Part shown: positions 35,601 through 46,683 of the stretch, in pieces
Numbering within the stretch: position 1 is the stretch's first letter
Layout of the letters: every line of letters starts with the position of its first letter
Source of the DNA: Oopsacas minuta
Lineage: Eukaryota > Porifera > Hexactinellida > Lyssacinosida > Leucopsacidae
Direction of reading: 5' to 3'
Assembly: GCA_024704765.1 (NCBI GenBank)
Contig: JAKMXF010000305.1
Span: 162,682-226,681 of the forward strand
DNA length: 64,000 nt
Position numbers and translations under genes: made by a program
The notes under the pieces: model-generated
Database searches by the model: none
Seen by the model: only the letters and a program-made list of their open reading frames with translations
Told to the model about the DNA's origin: nothing

Positions 35601-36691
35601 TTTACCTATTGGCTATAAACAAAAAAACTTTATATGCAGAAAATGTATATTAGGTATCTAGTCCTCTACTTAAAGTATCACAATTTTTCAGGTTATTAGA
35701 TTTTGTGGGATAAACAATTATCAAATTGAGTACTCATGCGAAATTAAAGAATTTCTATGCCAACGATTATGGAAAATTCTCAGTGAAGAAATAAAACTCT
35801 GGAAATAGTATCTCTCACAAATAAAATCTGAAGCCATACTGAATCACAATTATCCAACAAATATTTGGGGATTACCATAGATTGATATGCAATTAAAGGT
35901 CAACAACATGTAGTGTAGTATTTGGATAATAATGAATACTATATGGCAAAAGTCATGGAAAGTAATGCAAATTATCGGTGGTACATGGTATCTCCGCATA
36001 TTTTTGTTATTTCTATATATAATGTAATAATAATGAATAATTATGCAGTCAGATAATAGAGGATAGATATTTCTCTCGATCCTCTATATTCTGGCAGCAT
36101 AATTACTCATTTGAAAAGGCTTCTGGATCCAGATCCTACGATCCTTGCGTGATAGATCCAAATGCATATCTATTACTTGTTGGATCAAAAGAAATTTGGG
36201 CTGTATTCAGTACATACAGACAAAAGATAATAGAAGCTTGTCAAGAGATAAAAACCGCTTGTGAAAATGAGGGATCTTAGGCAGGCGCAAGCCCGCCATG
36301 TAGAATAAAGGGTTTATGGCCACCAGCCAAATAACTTTAAATTTCTAATAACTTGAATACCTTGGAACAATTCTTTAGCGAATAATGGAAAAATAATACA
36401 GACGACTCATACATCAAGAAAGAATATGAATAAATAAGCACATGTATGCAGCATAAAAATAAAATTCTGAAGACATAGTATAAATTTCACCGAAATTCGC
36501 GAAATATTTGGAAAATTGAAATGAAAATTATGGGAAAACCGGAAATAAGGAAGAAAAACATTATACTTCCGAATGAAGACTGTTGATTGCCTTTAAGGAT
36601 TCACATATGTTCATGCACCATTTGCTGGATGCCAGTGACATGATTATAATATGATTTGTATGGGAGAAAAATACACAATCGATAAAATTAC
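35601..36691. other. No gene recognised
   Basis: DOCK intron sequence just downstream of exon B. A short GC-rich piece near 36280-36310 (GGCAGGCGCAAGCCCGCC) may be a remnant of a hAT terminus. Confidence 0.4.
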
Positions 36692-36973
36692 CTGATAATC
36701 GCTCGTTGAAACTCTGTAAATTCTCAAAGTCTAATCCCCGATAAATGAATTGGGAGTTCTGAATAAATTTAGGAAATCCCAATCCATAGAATGCAACTCT
36801 AAAATATTCTGGACTTGGACGAACCTCGTCAATAATCTTAGAATAGAAACGAGCAATGCGCTCATGTATTAAACTGAGACTGACAAAATTGAATGATATA
36901 GTTTCATAGTACAAAGAGAGCTTTTTTGCCTGTTCAATTGCTAATTCAAACATCTTCCCTTTGTCAAAATAAT
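36692..36973 (-). CDS. DOCK-family GEF, DHR-2 exon B
   Basis: Minus-strand exon of exactly 282 bases (94 codons, phase 1 to phase 1), bounded by the acceptor CACCTTTTTAG and the donor TCAG/GTAATT. It encodes DYFDKGKMFELAIEQAKKL, then IHERIARFYSKIIDEVRPSP, EYFRVAFYGLGFPKFIQNS and FIYRGLDFENLQSFNERLS. These match in order the first lobe of the DHR-2 domain in DOCK1/2/5-type proteins (YFDKGKMWEEAI, FYENIxxxxRPxPDYFAVxYYG, FIYRGxxYE). It is open throughout and both split codons join the neighbouring exons in phase. DOCK-A proteins work with ELMO to activate Rac in cell migration, engulfment and myoblast fusion. This is the strongest host-gene evidence in the window. Confidence 0.93.
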
Positions 36974-37289
36974 CTAAAAAGGTGATACGGAAACATAAAT
37001 TAGTTATAGTAGTAAAAATATATGGCCAAGTCGATGTATAATATCCAAATAGTCAAGATAAATATAAACAAAAATTGTCTGAGACTTATAGCATTCTGAT
37101 TGATGAACTTGCACCAAGCATAGGCACAAACATCGGTTCAATTCAGTCAAAGAGACTAGCAAATATCAAGGAAACTAGAATACCTGTCATTAATACATAT
37201 CATTTGTTGTTCCATAACTTCCATTCTACTCTTGAGGTTACCCTATTCTATCTTACTACTATGCCCTTGGAATCTCTCCATTCATCAAC
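36974..37289. other. DOCK intron, no gene seen
   Basis: AT-rich. The short plus-strand frame at 37075-37299 has no recognised domain. Confidence 0.45.
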
Positions 37290-38125
37290 TATATCTTGAA
37301 TATTGAATTCGTTTAATTGGTGAGCGGAGATGGACGGATGGCTCTGTGATTGAAGGAGGCTTGACGCAGGTGATTCTAAGGGATGTGCGCAACATTCTCA
37401 AAACAGAGAAGGCGAGTTCTGTAGTACAAGTAGTAGAAGCCTGGATAAGGAGAAGACGCAAGCAGGAACTAACGTTAGGTAGGCCACGCGGAAAATTGAA
37501 TCAGGCTGGAAGACTGACACGATGTTCGGAATATGTCACTCTTCTCTATCGGGTTTGATCAGCCTTGCTGTCTTTAACTCGAGTCTAAGGTCTTCGGCAT
37601 CCACATTCGCTGTGAACACTTTAGCCACCGTCAGGATGGCCAACTCTGAAACCTCAGTCCAGGATTACGAACCAGAACATCTTCTAAAGCCACAATTGCA
37701 TCGTCCACGTGGAAACATTCTTCGAGTTTCTCAAGAGTAGTTAAAAGAGAGCCTTATACTGAGACACGAAGTACATATCGATCTCGGACTCAGTAACTGG
37801 AACGATTCTCCTTGCCCTAGGACGTCTCTCTTCAAATATTAAGGCCACGTGGAAAGTTTGGAGCCTCTAAGTCCAGCTCCTTGGATGTAGTCTTACATTT
37901 ACGGTAGAACTCACAACAATCGATAGCAGCCTCAAGACGTAGTAGTGTTGCTACGAGGATATCCTGGTATCTGAAAATGGTGATATTGACTCATCGAACT
38001 CACTTGTGTACAGGATGCACAATCTCCAACGGTCACATCAGCATTTTCAAGGAAACGAAAACAGAAGACGGTTGGATTGTTGATGAGAATGAGGGCTGAG
38101 GCCTTATGTTTTCCTTCCAAGATAA
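37290..38125 (-). pseudogene. hAT transposase relic, C-terminal half
   Basis: Read on the minus strand across several frames: EGKHKASALILINNPTVF; LLRLEAAIDCCEFYRKC; LDLEAPNFPR, then RARRIVPVTESEIDMYFVSQ; TTLEKLEECFHVDDAIVALE; ANVDAEDLRLELKTARLI; and finally STTCTTELAFSVLRMLRTSL, a hAT dimerisation block. The order matches ZMYM1-like hAT transposases, where a basic PRQRRPP-type linker precedes DYYRxxYYE and then the dimerisation domain. Frameshifts are numerous, and no termini were found. It is more decayed than the other hAT copies here. Confidence 0.75.
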
Positions 38126-38689
38126 GCTGCTGGAACCATTCCAGTAAATGAAAGTCTCACCAAATTAGATGAATTTTGGAGGCTTTTGAAATAATATTTT
38201 GCTCACCCAAGTTCAATTTCAATAAATATAATTTCATCCATCAAAGCCCTATCAAACCTATACTGGGTGTAGTTCTAATGTTACTTTTACCAGTAAAATC
38301 CAATTTGTGTAAAAAATAATAAATTAAATAGATTGAACTTCGTGATGATGCAGCATAATAATGGGTTATATACTATGAATAATGCGAATACATTCTTGTT
38401 GTGAATAAGTCCATCTCGCAATTTATTGTACTATTCAAGGATATTACACGCATGACAAATTATCGAATAAAACTTTTCTATAAATATATGTTGAGAGAAG
38501 TTCAGCGAAACCAAATAATACCAACATTCCATTCTATGCTTTTGGTTAGTATGGTATGTCATGCCAAAATGTTACTATGTTGATGTGATGTTTAACTCAA
38601 CTATTAAATACAGACTCACAAAATACAATCTAACTTATTATAATGTTACTACATTTGTTTAAACATTATCAGTGACTTCTAGCAAGTGT

Positions 38690-40540
38690 TTGACATAGAA
38701 TCAATATCTGAACTGTCGCAGTTTAAGTTCGCTTTACAACCTCGTTGATCCCAAACTCCATATTTCTTACATTTGAGACACTTACGACACTTCTCATTGA
38801 TTACTGGCCCTCCTACTACGTACATTTGAGAGAGTATATCTTTCAGTTCTGAGGAAAATCTGATTTTCGTGATAGATACTCACTAAACCTGCGTATTAGC
38901 TTACGTGCCTGTTCCAAACCTTCTTCAGAGAATTTCATATAACCACGATTATCATTCAGTTCAAAATTTATAGGCATAGTATATGCTAGAAATTTATGCA
39001 CTGTGAGAGTTATTGAAACTCAGGGGTAATGATCGAATAGAAAGAGATATATTTTCACATAGTCCCTTGAAGTTATTAACATTGATGTTCTGAGAGGAAG
39101 TAGTTTCACAAAGATGAGCAGAACATTTCTATGCAAAAAATTCAGATTTCCAACGTCTTCTTGAGGGAAAAGGAGAGCGCTGTTTTAAAAGAGAGATCAT
39201 CAGAAAAGAACACACGAGCTGAATTAGCAGTGCTAGTATTCACACTTCCTCCAGATTGGTCAAATTGAATATCCGTAACTTCTTTAGTCTGTTGTGTAAT
39301 CAGTTTATGACTCTCCAAATATTTACATGATAATCCCAGCTATGTCTTCCCTCTGCTATCTGGTATAATATTTTCAGAAACAAATCAAGTATACGTAAGT
39401 ATGTGTTTAAGGCTGCAATAGGATGGACTTCAATTGAACTTGCAGATTCACCAGTGATTCTAGCTCGTTGTCGGGAAAGATAAGCTATGAGCTCCTTCCA
39501 ATCAGAAGCTAGCCCTAAGATAGTATCTTTGATCGCTTGCAACGTGCAATTAAGCGGAAAGCCTGCTATTACAACTTCATGATCTGATACATCAGTTTGG
39601 CTTGCTAAGCAACACTGACAAGCAGCGCCACCGCGACCAGTAAATATCGCTTACATTTATCATCTAACATTGAGGCCTAATTCCTTACTTACATGTTCAT
39701 TTTCATTCTCGAAGCCTATTGATACGATTTCGTCAATTCGTGGATTCAAGAAATTCATTAGAGTAGTGACATTCTTAATGTCCTCTTTTTGAGATAGCAA
39801 GAATTTGGGTATAGATAAGACCAGAAAATAATTCCTTGATAATCTTTCAATTCAAGAGGAGAAACCATAAACATGAGAGAATGTGAACGGTCACGAGATG
39901 TTTGAGATCTAAGATTAGGCACACTGTGACTCTCCAATCAATCTACATCAGGTTTAATCATAAAGTGGAGCGAGTACATCAGGCTCCTCAATAGATTATA
40001 TATAGTGTGTGATGAAACGCTTTAAGTGGTTTATTATCAAGCCAATGTAGTTAAATGTTACTCCAATTGGATTTGATACTGATGGGAAACTTTGGATGGA
40101 GGTATCAGAGTTGTACGAAAATTACGTATTTTAGACCAACTGGCTAACATTAAACTTTCTGAAATTAGAAAATAGATTCGTGCATTTCAATTTCAACAGT
40201 TTGAGGTTATATACGGAAACGTTGACTTTTAGGGTGAAACCAATTTATTAGATGAAGGCTATCAAGATAATCGCTTTCAGAAATTCCTTTTGCAATAAGA
40301 GCAATGCTATGACTTCCTGGTGTAGCGCAAATGCAAAAATTATAATATCAGACCAACATACTGAATAATACTATTAACTTCTGAACAATCTATTTGAAAT
40401 AACGCGTTCATAGGGAATTCCGTTTAGGCATATTCAGATTAACCACTGACAGAGCAGCTGGGGTTGGAATTTCAATACTTGGAATATAGTCCTAACTCGT
40501 AAGAGCTATTTGTTCTGATAATTTTCTGACTGATTGTGGT
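38690..40540 (-). pseudogene. RAG1/Transib-like transposase relic (second copy)
   Basis: The minus strand, from ~40540 downward, shows: VRKLSEQIAL and IPTPAALSVVNLNMPK (N-terminal region); MFMVSPLELKDYQGIIFWSY; FLNPRIDEIVSIGFENENEH; IFTGRGGAACQCCLA (a Cys pair in the same place as GAGGANC in the Transib at 54788-56713); LQAIKDTILGLASDWKEL and VHPIAALNTYLRILDLFLKI (39300-39542); and SEEGLEQARKLIRRFSEYLS, which matches the catalytic-Glu block of RAG1 (SEGNESGNKLFRRFRK) and of the other copy. A Cys-rich tail (KCRKCLKCKKYGVWDQRGC) follows near 38740-38840. It is heavily frameshifted, with no terminal repeats recognised. It is a different lineage from the Transib at 53726-57050, judging by divergence. 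Confidence 0.72.
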
Positions 40541-40956
40541 GCATTCGTTCTCTAAGCCGAGTACACCTCAAATGGAGGTGCTCCACGTCATTCGAGAACG
40601 TTGGTAATTGTGAGTCGATTCCAACTTTTCTCTAAATATTCTACTTGCCAAAATGACATCTACTTCAACATTTCGATGGCCCTGTTTAGTATCCAGAATA
40701 TTTCATTTATCGTACTTCATGAAGTGTAGATGACATTTTGCAGCTTTGTAAAACAATAATTTTAGTGAAAAATATACGCTTATTTACGTTTAAATATATG
40801 TATTTTTGTAGCGGACAATTTTATCACATTCCTACACAACATATCAGAAACACAATATTATGCTTCATACAAAATTGGGTTACAATTCCACAATAACTAA
40901 TGCTTTGCCTAAGTACTAGTGTTTGTTATTGTAACATTATATTATCAAGAATATTC
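40541..40956. other. No gene recognised
   Basis: AT-rich intronic spacer between the RAG1-like relic and the pogo MITE. Confidence 0.45.
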
Positions 40957-40958
40957 TA

Positions 40959-41140
40959 CAGTAGAACCTCGTTAATACGTACACCAAGGGACCGTCGAGA
41001 TTTGTACTCTTTATCCGATGTACGTATTAATCGGAGTAAAAACAGTTGTATTTCTATCGTACGGACTTAAATTGTGTAAAATTCTGTTCGTCTTAGCCGG
41101 AAATTCGTATTAATGTGTTCGTATTAACGAGATTTCACTG
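40959..41140. mobile_element. pogo-type MITE (182 bp)
   Basis: The inverted ends CAGTAGAACCTCGTTAATAC and, inwards from the right, CAGTGAAATCTCGTTAATAC are flanked by TA (40957-40958, 41141-41142). Further GTACGTATTAATCGG motifs lie inside. There is no ORF. 53055-53466 is a decayed relative. Confidence 0.9.
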
Positions 41141-41141
41141 T

Positions 41142-41436
41142 ATATAGTCACGAATTATATGACGAAATACTTTTGAATTTCTTTGGAAAGTTAATACGAA
41201 GTCATAATTTTCAAACGCTAAGTGACTCTCAAAATCTGAGATTAAAAGAGTTGCCTTAGTTAAAACCCCAGCAACCAAAATTCAGGGGAAAATAATAAAT
41301 AATGTGGAAGTAATACCCTACCGGAAATGTTTACCCACAATATTCCACTATATGAATATTCTATTACAATTATAAAGAATCTAAAGACCTAAAAATCAAA
41401 TATATATTTGCCAAAATGGAAATTGATCGTTCAACG
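41142..41436. other. No gene recognised
   Basis: Short intronic spacer in front of the MULE left end. Confidence 0.45.
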
Positions 41437-41519
41437 CGGATACCGACAAGTCGCCATATTTGATTGGTCAATTTGATATGATATTAATTAAGTAATTAAT
41501 TTAATCTAAGTACACATAA

Positions 41520-42724
41520 CACTGGACAACATTTTACAACTTATTTTTTATTCCTTGCTCGTTTCAAATTTACCTAGACTAATATGGCCATGCTGAATCC
41601 AAATCTGGCCTTAGATTTTTCTAACACGTCACGTTTTTGAGATATGACATATGCACACAACAACCCGTAATTGTCGTTTTGGCTAATTTTGGCTGTGCAG
41701 AACAAAACATCAAATCTAATAAACACAGTGATTGCGAGTGAAAATAACAGAATTATCATTTTGCACAATTTAACACAACCCAGGATGATTAAACCAGACA
41801 AAAATAACATTGTATCCTCTCAAAAGTGCTTTATACACTTGCTCTTTCGAGCATGTTCAGTGTCAGTTTCACGCTGGAGAAACCAGCAGTAGTCCCCCAT
41901 CATGTTTGAGTTAAATCGACCTCAATACCGCGATTCCATCACGGTATAGAGGTCGAAAATCCAGCAATATTTGTTGTGCAAAAATAACAATCCGACGTAT
42001 GGTTTTTAGGTTCTCGCCAAATCATAGGTACCGCAAATGGCATGGATTTCTTCTTTCCATTAAGCCATTGGATTAGACTGCCATAGCAGACGGTACAGCA
42101 GATGTGAGGTGCCCAGTTCTTGCCTTGGTCACCAACTTTGCAACCAAAGTAATACTTGTAGCCAATCTTGACACGATTGACAATATTTCTTCGCTGGGGC
42201 TTCGGCGTAAATTTTCCACAAATATAGCAGAAGTTATCTGGGTGGTTCGTGCATTGTCTTCTGATCGTATTCATTTTAAACAAAAAGCTTAAATACACAA
42301 TCAGTTACAACTAAAAATTCTGCAAAACAGTGATGTTGTTGGTTTATCGATACAGTCTACAATCCACCCGCAAGTAGGCTAAATAACCCCTCCTTATAGC
42401 CATGGCCAAGAACTCTCAAGAATGCATTAATCGTCAAAAGATAGAACATTACATTTACAAAATAATGTTAGTATTAACCCTACATAATATGCATTGTTGA
42501 CTAGCAATTCGCTGGGAAAGAAAATTGTACAATAGGCCTAACTTGTACTGTATAGTACCTTATAATATAGTGCCAATCAATGCAAAATCCGAATTTCGTG
42601 AATTTTCATATCTTGAAATCCTGACGCGATAGACCAATTCTGATTTCAGATTTGGAATCAGCATCCCAAAGTTAGCCTAGGTAATATATTTTCATTTGAG
42701 GAATAAATTTGATGTTGCCCAGTG
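41520..42724 (-). mobile_element. Insertion with CACTGG termini (CACTA/EnSpm-like?), 3-bp duplication
   Basis: The ends CACTGGACAACATTTTA and, inwards from the right, CACTGGGCAACATCAAA are flanked by TAA on both sides (41517-41519, 42725-42727). Comparison with the MULE at 9880-11758 shows that the flanking MULE sequence is interrupted exactly here. CACTG-type ends with 2-4 bp duplications suggest the CACTA/EnSpm superfamily (inference). It carries a Cys-rich ORF but no recognised transposase core. Confidence 0.75.
41939..42298 (-). CDS. Cys-rich protein fragment with CYICG and DCYFC motifs
   Basis: Open frame of 119 codons with Met near 42298 or at codon 9 (MNTIRRQCTNHPDNFCYICG). Pairs of cysteines occur in order: NHPDNFCYICGKFT, YFGCKVGDQGK, WAPHICCTVCYGSLIQW, then SMPFAVPMIWREPKNH and SDCYFCTTN. 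The spacing suggests zinc binding. I recall proteins with the same block in many invertebrate genomes, usually annotated as uncharacterised and apparently multicopy; I do not know their function. The frame stops shortly after the last Cys pair, so the protein is probably truncated. It lies inside the CACTGG-ended insertion 41520-42724 and may be part of that transposon family. Confidence 0.6.
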   Translation of the reverse strand: MYLSFLFKMNTIRRQCTNHPDNFCYICGKFTPKPQRRNIVNRVKIGYKYYFGCKVGDQGKNWAPHICCTVCYGSLIQWLNGKKKSMPFAVPMIWREPKNHTSDCYFCTTNIAGFSTSIP

Positions 42725-43046
42725 TAATTAATCCATTTTCTAATAATTATTTCTACATACGAACAAGTTTTTCAATTGGATAGATAATCCTAAATTTAGA
42801 TGACATGCACTCCAATGGAACCCATTTGCTGATGTGAATTCAAAAGATTGCTAAAGTAAGTAAACACACACGAAGTAAATACTCTTAGGGCTATATATGA
42901 TAAAGAGGAATGTAGTAAACAGGAAGTGATCACCTGTGATAATTGCAATCCTCGAACAGAAATAGAAAATGATCTTATTCAAACTCAGATTCGTTTTCTC
43001 AATATTACATATAACATTGTGTATTATTGAAATTCAACAATCCGAA

Positions 43047-44395
43047 ATGGCGGAACCTCTTGATGAGCCGACGTTTAGGCAGACCAAGTCACAAAGAGTA
43101 GGAGACAAACTGTTCGAGAGTGAAAAGTTATTTGGAGTCAGAGGAGAGTTGTAGATGCAACACATTGGTTATGTGAGCAAAGAAGAGTTTGCAAAGCTAG
43201 AGTTCATACCAAAGGGATGGTGATAGTCAAGCGCACGAATGAGCACTCCCATGATCCTGACGAGCAGACAGCGGGCTGTTGGAAGCGAAGGCAGGTATGA
43301 AGAGGAAAGCACGGGAGTCCCAGGATAGCGCACACCACATAGTGGGTGAGTTTGCATCCAGCATCAGGGGGTATTGTTGCTAAACTATCCCAGCTTGACA
43401 GCCTGAAGCGGACGATACAACGCCAACGAGCTAGTGTACTTGCAGCTCCAGCACAGCCTACCACTCTAGCAGAGCTAGTTCTACCAGCAGAATACCAGCA
43501 GACAGCCAAGGGGGAGCAATTCTTACTCTACGACTCAGGTGAGGGTGATGTACACAGATTTCTCATGTTCGGGACACAACGCTACCTCAGGATTCTGCGA
43601 CAAAGCAAGATCTGGCTAGCTGATGACACCTTCAAGACGCACCCTCCTCTCTTTGCCCAGGTGTGTGGTGCGTGGACTCCGTGGAGGAGATGGCGCTTTG
43701 AAGACCGGTCATCTGTTGCCGAGCCTGTTCGTGCTACTGCCCAACAAGACGGAGGATAGCTACCGGAGGATGTGGGAGCAGATCCGCTTACTCTGTCCTC
43801 TTGCCCAGCCTGAACAGATACTCCTGGACTTTGAGAAAGGCGCAATTAACAGCTTTGAGCATGTCTGGCCTAACACAGTGGTGAAGTGCTGCTTCTTCCA
43901 CCTCACAGAGAATATCTGCTGCAATTTACAGGCTGTAGGGCTGCAGTCTGACTACACACATAACGAAGAGCTGGCTATGCGCATCCGGAAGATACCAACC
44001 CTTGCATTCGCCCTACCAGCAGACGTACCCGATGTGTTTTGCCAAGGGGCAATGAACCTCCCCCTACGCCTGAGATAGCCGATCTACTCGACTACTTCGA
44101 GAGGACGTTTATAGGGCGCATACTAGCCAGCAGATACCATATAGCCGCGACGTTCCCCATTGACCTGTGGAACTACCACTTCAGCACGCTTTTCGGACTC
44201 TCCCGCACAACTAACTCCGTAGAGACATGGCACCGCAGCTTCAATGCCAATGTCGGCTCCCATCACCCCACCATATGGAAATTCATCCTAGCCCTCAAGC
44301 GTGAGCAAGGCCTAGTGGAGGTGCGCAGACTAACTACCTTACTGGGAAGCCACCAACCAAGCGGAGGAGGTCTCAGCAGAGTGAGGAAACATTGA
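43047..44395 (+). pseudogene. FLYWCH + MULE transposase (plus-strand copy), broken
   Basis: MAEPLDEPTFRQTKSQRVGD starts the FLYWCH finger, and a stop at 43152-43154 cuts it. The MULE domain resumes at 43346 with QFLLYDSGEGDVHRFLMFG and KIWLADDTFKT (first Asp). A frameshift near 43650 leads to LRGGDGALKTGHLLPSLFVL, ILLDFEKGAIN and VVKCCFFHLTENIC. A second frameshift near 44039 leads to PEIADLLDYFERTFIGRILA and FGLSRTTNSVETWHRSFNAN, which carries the catalytic Glu, then HHPTIWKFILALKREQGLVE. It ends with TGA at 44393-44395. Bases 43168-44414 are repeated without difference, inverted, at 46684-47930. Confidence 0.9.
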
Positions 44396-44414
44396 AGACT
44401 CAGTTTGAGGAATA
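43168..44414 (+). repeat. Left arm of 1,247-bp identical inverted repeat
   Basis: Every base pairs with position 91098 minus x in 46684-47930. The overlapping open frames on both strands have identical translations and exactly mirrored coordinates, and the stretches I compared directly show no difference. Identity stops sharply at 43167/47931 and 44415/46683. Confidence 0.93.
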
Positions 44415-44539
44415 TTACTCACCAAGTAGTCTAAGATGGAGTTTATGTGCGATGTAGCACATCATTTCAGTCTGGGAGATGATTAACATGATACAGTATA
44501 TAATGGGTATAGTGATAATGGTGGGGACACATAATTTTT

Positions 44540-44640
44540 GTCTAAATTATCACTGTATCCATATATCACTATATCCATATTATCACTATATCCGTACATC
44601 ACTATGTCCATATAATGATATCACTATAACCGTATCCATT
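44540..44640 (+). repeat. Subterminal TATCACTATATCC repeats (left)
   Basis: Five or six close copies of TATCACTRTATCC within 100 bases of the Tigger left end. The right end has a matching cluster at ~46435-46550. They are probably transposase-binding sites (inference). Confidence 0.7.
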
Positions 44641-44777
44641 TTATAAGTTAAATTTACATTCCTGTGTGAGATGATTTAACTTCGATTTAGGACAATTATA
44701 GTAAACAATACCAAAAAGAGTATTGAAGAGGAATACTATGAAAACAAAAGTCAAAGTGCAAGTAAATAAGTAACATT

Positions 44778-46318
44778 CTACTTCGTATAAAACATATTCA
44801 GCGTTGTTTGCTTTTTCAATTCAGTTTCTGCAATGAGAGCCCCATCTTCAATTTTTGAGAGAATCGCACCTTGGAAATCGAGGTTGTGGTAAGATATGAA
44901 TGTTCTCATCTTCTCAATCATATTTTTCATTCCTGACGTAGAGGGAACAGGAATATCAGATTCATCTTCAGTGTCTCTCCCAATGATCTCAAGATCATTA
45001 TCATCACCCTTGTTGTTGACAGATACCATTTCTATAGCATCATCTATTGTCAATTCTCCCATAGTCGGCTCATCTGAATCAACATTGATATAGCTTGAAT
45101 AATCATCATCAAATACTTCTGGGGGCAGCGGAAGTTCACAATCTTCAATATTGGAATTGACTTCAGAAGTGATTTCGGTGCTAGCCAATGAAAGTGTTCC
45201 AAATGCCTTTGCGAAGCAATTAACAATAGTCTGTGACTTCACTTGTCTCCATGCAAGTGCAATCCATACTATAGCTTGTTTGATATCAATCGCCTTAGAC
45301 ATTTTTTCTCCGGTCAAATTCCCATCCGCGAGCAGATCTAAAACATACGCCATAACACTCTTTCGGTAAAATGCCTTGAGGTTCATTATAATACCACAGT
45401 CGCAAGGTTGGATTACACTAGTTGTGTTGGGGAGCAACATAATACACTCTACATGCGACAAACGTGACATATCTGGTTTGTGCACTGAAGCGTTATCCAT
45501 CAATAAACACACCTTCGCTTTTCTCTTCGCATTCTGGAATTGAATTCATCAAGGAATTCTGTAAATAATGCTCCTGTCATCCAAGCTTTTGTGTTATATC
45601 TGTAGTTGACTGGTAAGGTGCGCATACAACCTTTAAGAGGACGGGGGTTAACATACTTGTCGATTATGGTTAGCCTAACCTTATCGCTCCCATCAGCATT
45701 ACAACAAACAAGAGCCCTAAATCTTGTTTTGTCTTGCTTAATACCGCGGACAGCATCTTTATTTCTTACTGAATTCAAATGTGAATTTTGGTAAACATTT
45801 GTAGTAAAGGCCCATTTCATCACAATTATAGCAGTCTGAAAGTGAGTAATTAGACAGAATTGCAGGAATTTGTATACGAGGAATTCGTATGCAGCCGGTG
45901 TGTCAGCAGAGGCGGCTTCTCCGTGCTGTTTACCGAAAGAAATGCAATGGCGTTTTCCCCAGCTTTGTAACCAACCACGTGATGGAATAGGGTCAATATT
46001 GTATATCTTTGCCAGGATTTCAATTTTAGATATGAGCATTTTCCCATCAATTGGAACGGACCTCTCTCGCGCGTTTGTAAACCACACTAATAGTGCTTTG
46101 TCGAGGTCTTCATGGCTCGACATTCGCTATCGCTTTGCTGCTGGTGCCATCGTAATTAGTTTTCTAGAAGAATTGCTTTTCTTGATGTTTGATATTGATG
46201 ATTGAGAAATTTGAAATCTCTGTGCGACTTCGCCTTGAGTAGCGCCGTCACGCATTGCCTCAACCACTTCCAACTTCTTTATCACTGACAGTGATTTACG
46301 CTTCTGTCTATTTTCCAT
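44778..46318 (-). pseudogene. Tigger/Jerky-type transposase, nearly intact
   Basis: MENRQKRKSLSVIKKLEVVE with FQISQSSISNIKK is the CENP-B N-terminal helix-turn-helix (46127-46318). After a stop at 46127 the frame at 45500-46123 gives the DNA-binding region (ALLVWFTNARERSVPIDGKM) and the start of the DDE domain. Near 45800-45850 the first-Asp block is garbled (VMKWAFTTNVYQ for an expected CDEMGLYYK-type sequence), implying paired frameshifts. At 45500-45512 another shift leads to 44778-45512 with CLLMDNASVHKPDM (second Asp) and SVIQPCDCGIIMNLKAFYR (third Asp). An acidic tail follows (LGDTEDES-like). Only a few lesions separate it from an open gene. It is distinct from the Tigger at 7071-8616. 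Confidence 0.9.
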
Positions 46319-46434
46319 GATGGAAATAACTAAATACGATTAACATAGATATGGGGTTAATTATAATTTTGAAAGATAAATTATGGGACAACAAAATAAT
46401 CAAAATTCTATTTTCGAACATGATTGGTGCACAA

Positions 46435-46550
46435 ATTATCACTATATCCAATAAAATTTGTATGGGATTTGCTTGTGGATACATCTAAAGCAGCAAAATT
46501 ATCACTATATCCAATTTATCACTATATCCATTATCACTATATCCATTATG
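46435..46550 (-). repeat. Subterminal TATCACTATATCC repeats (right)
   Basis: About four copies of ATTATCACTATATCC, two of them separated by only a few bases (46504-46546), near the right end of the Tigger at 44494-46555. Confidence 0.7.
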
Positions 46551-46683
46551 AACTGTAATCTAAAGTTTTATCTCTGATCAATGTTTTTGAGGGATAGATA
46601 ATATGGAAGATTAACATCCGAATTCAGGCTGAGATGGTGTCTAGACTTGAAAGGAACTTCGTCTTAGTATGGTCTGGTGGATG

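Larger units (their letters stand above)
44494..46555 (-). mobile_element. Tigger (pogo superfamily) transposon between the inverted arms
   Basis: The ends CAGTATATAATGGGTATAGT and, inwards from the right, CAGTTCATAATGGATATAGT are flanked by TA (44492-44493, 46556-46557). The length is 2,062 bp. Subterminal regions contain many copies of TTATCACTATATCC. The transposase is on the minus strand. Its insertion separates the two MULE copies. Confidence 0.93.
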
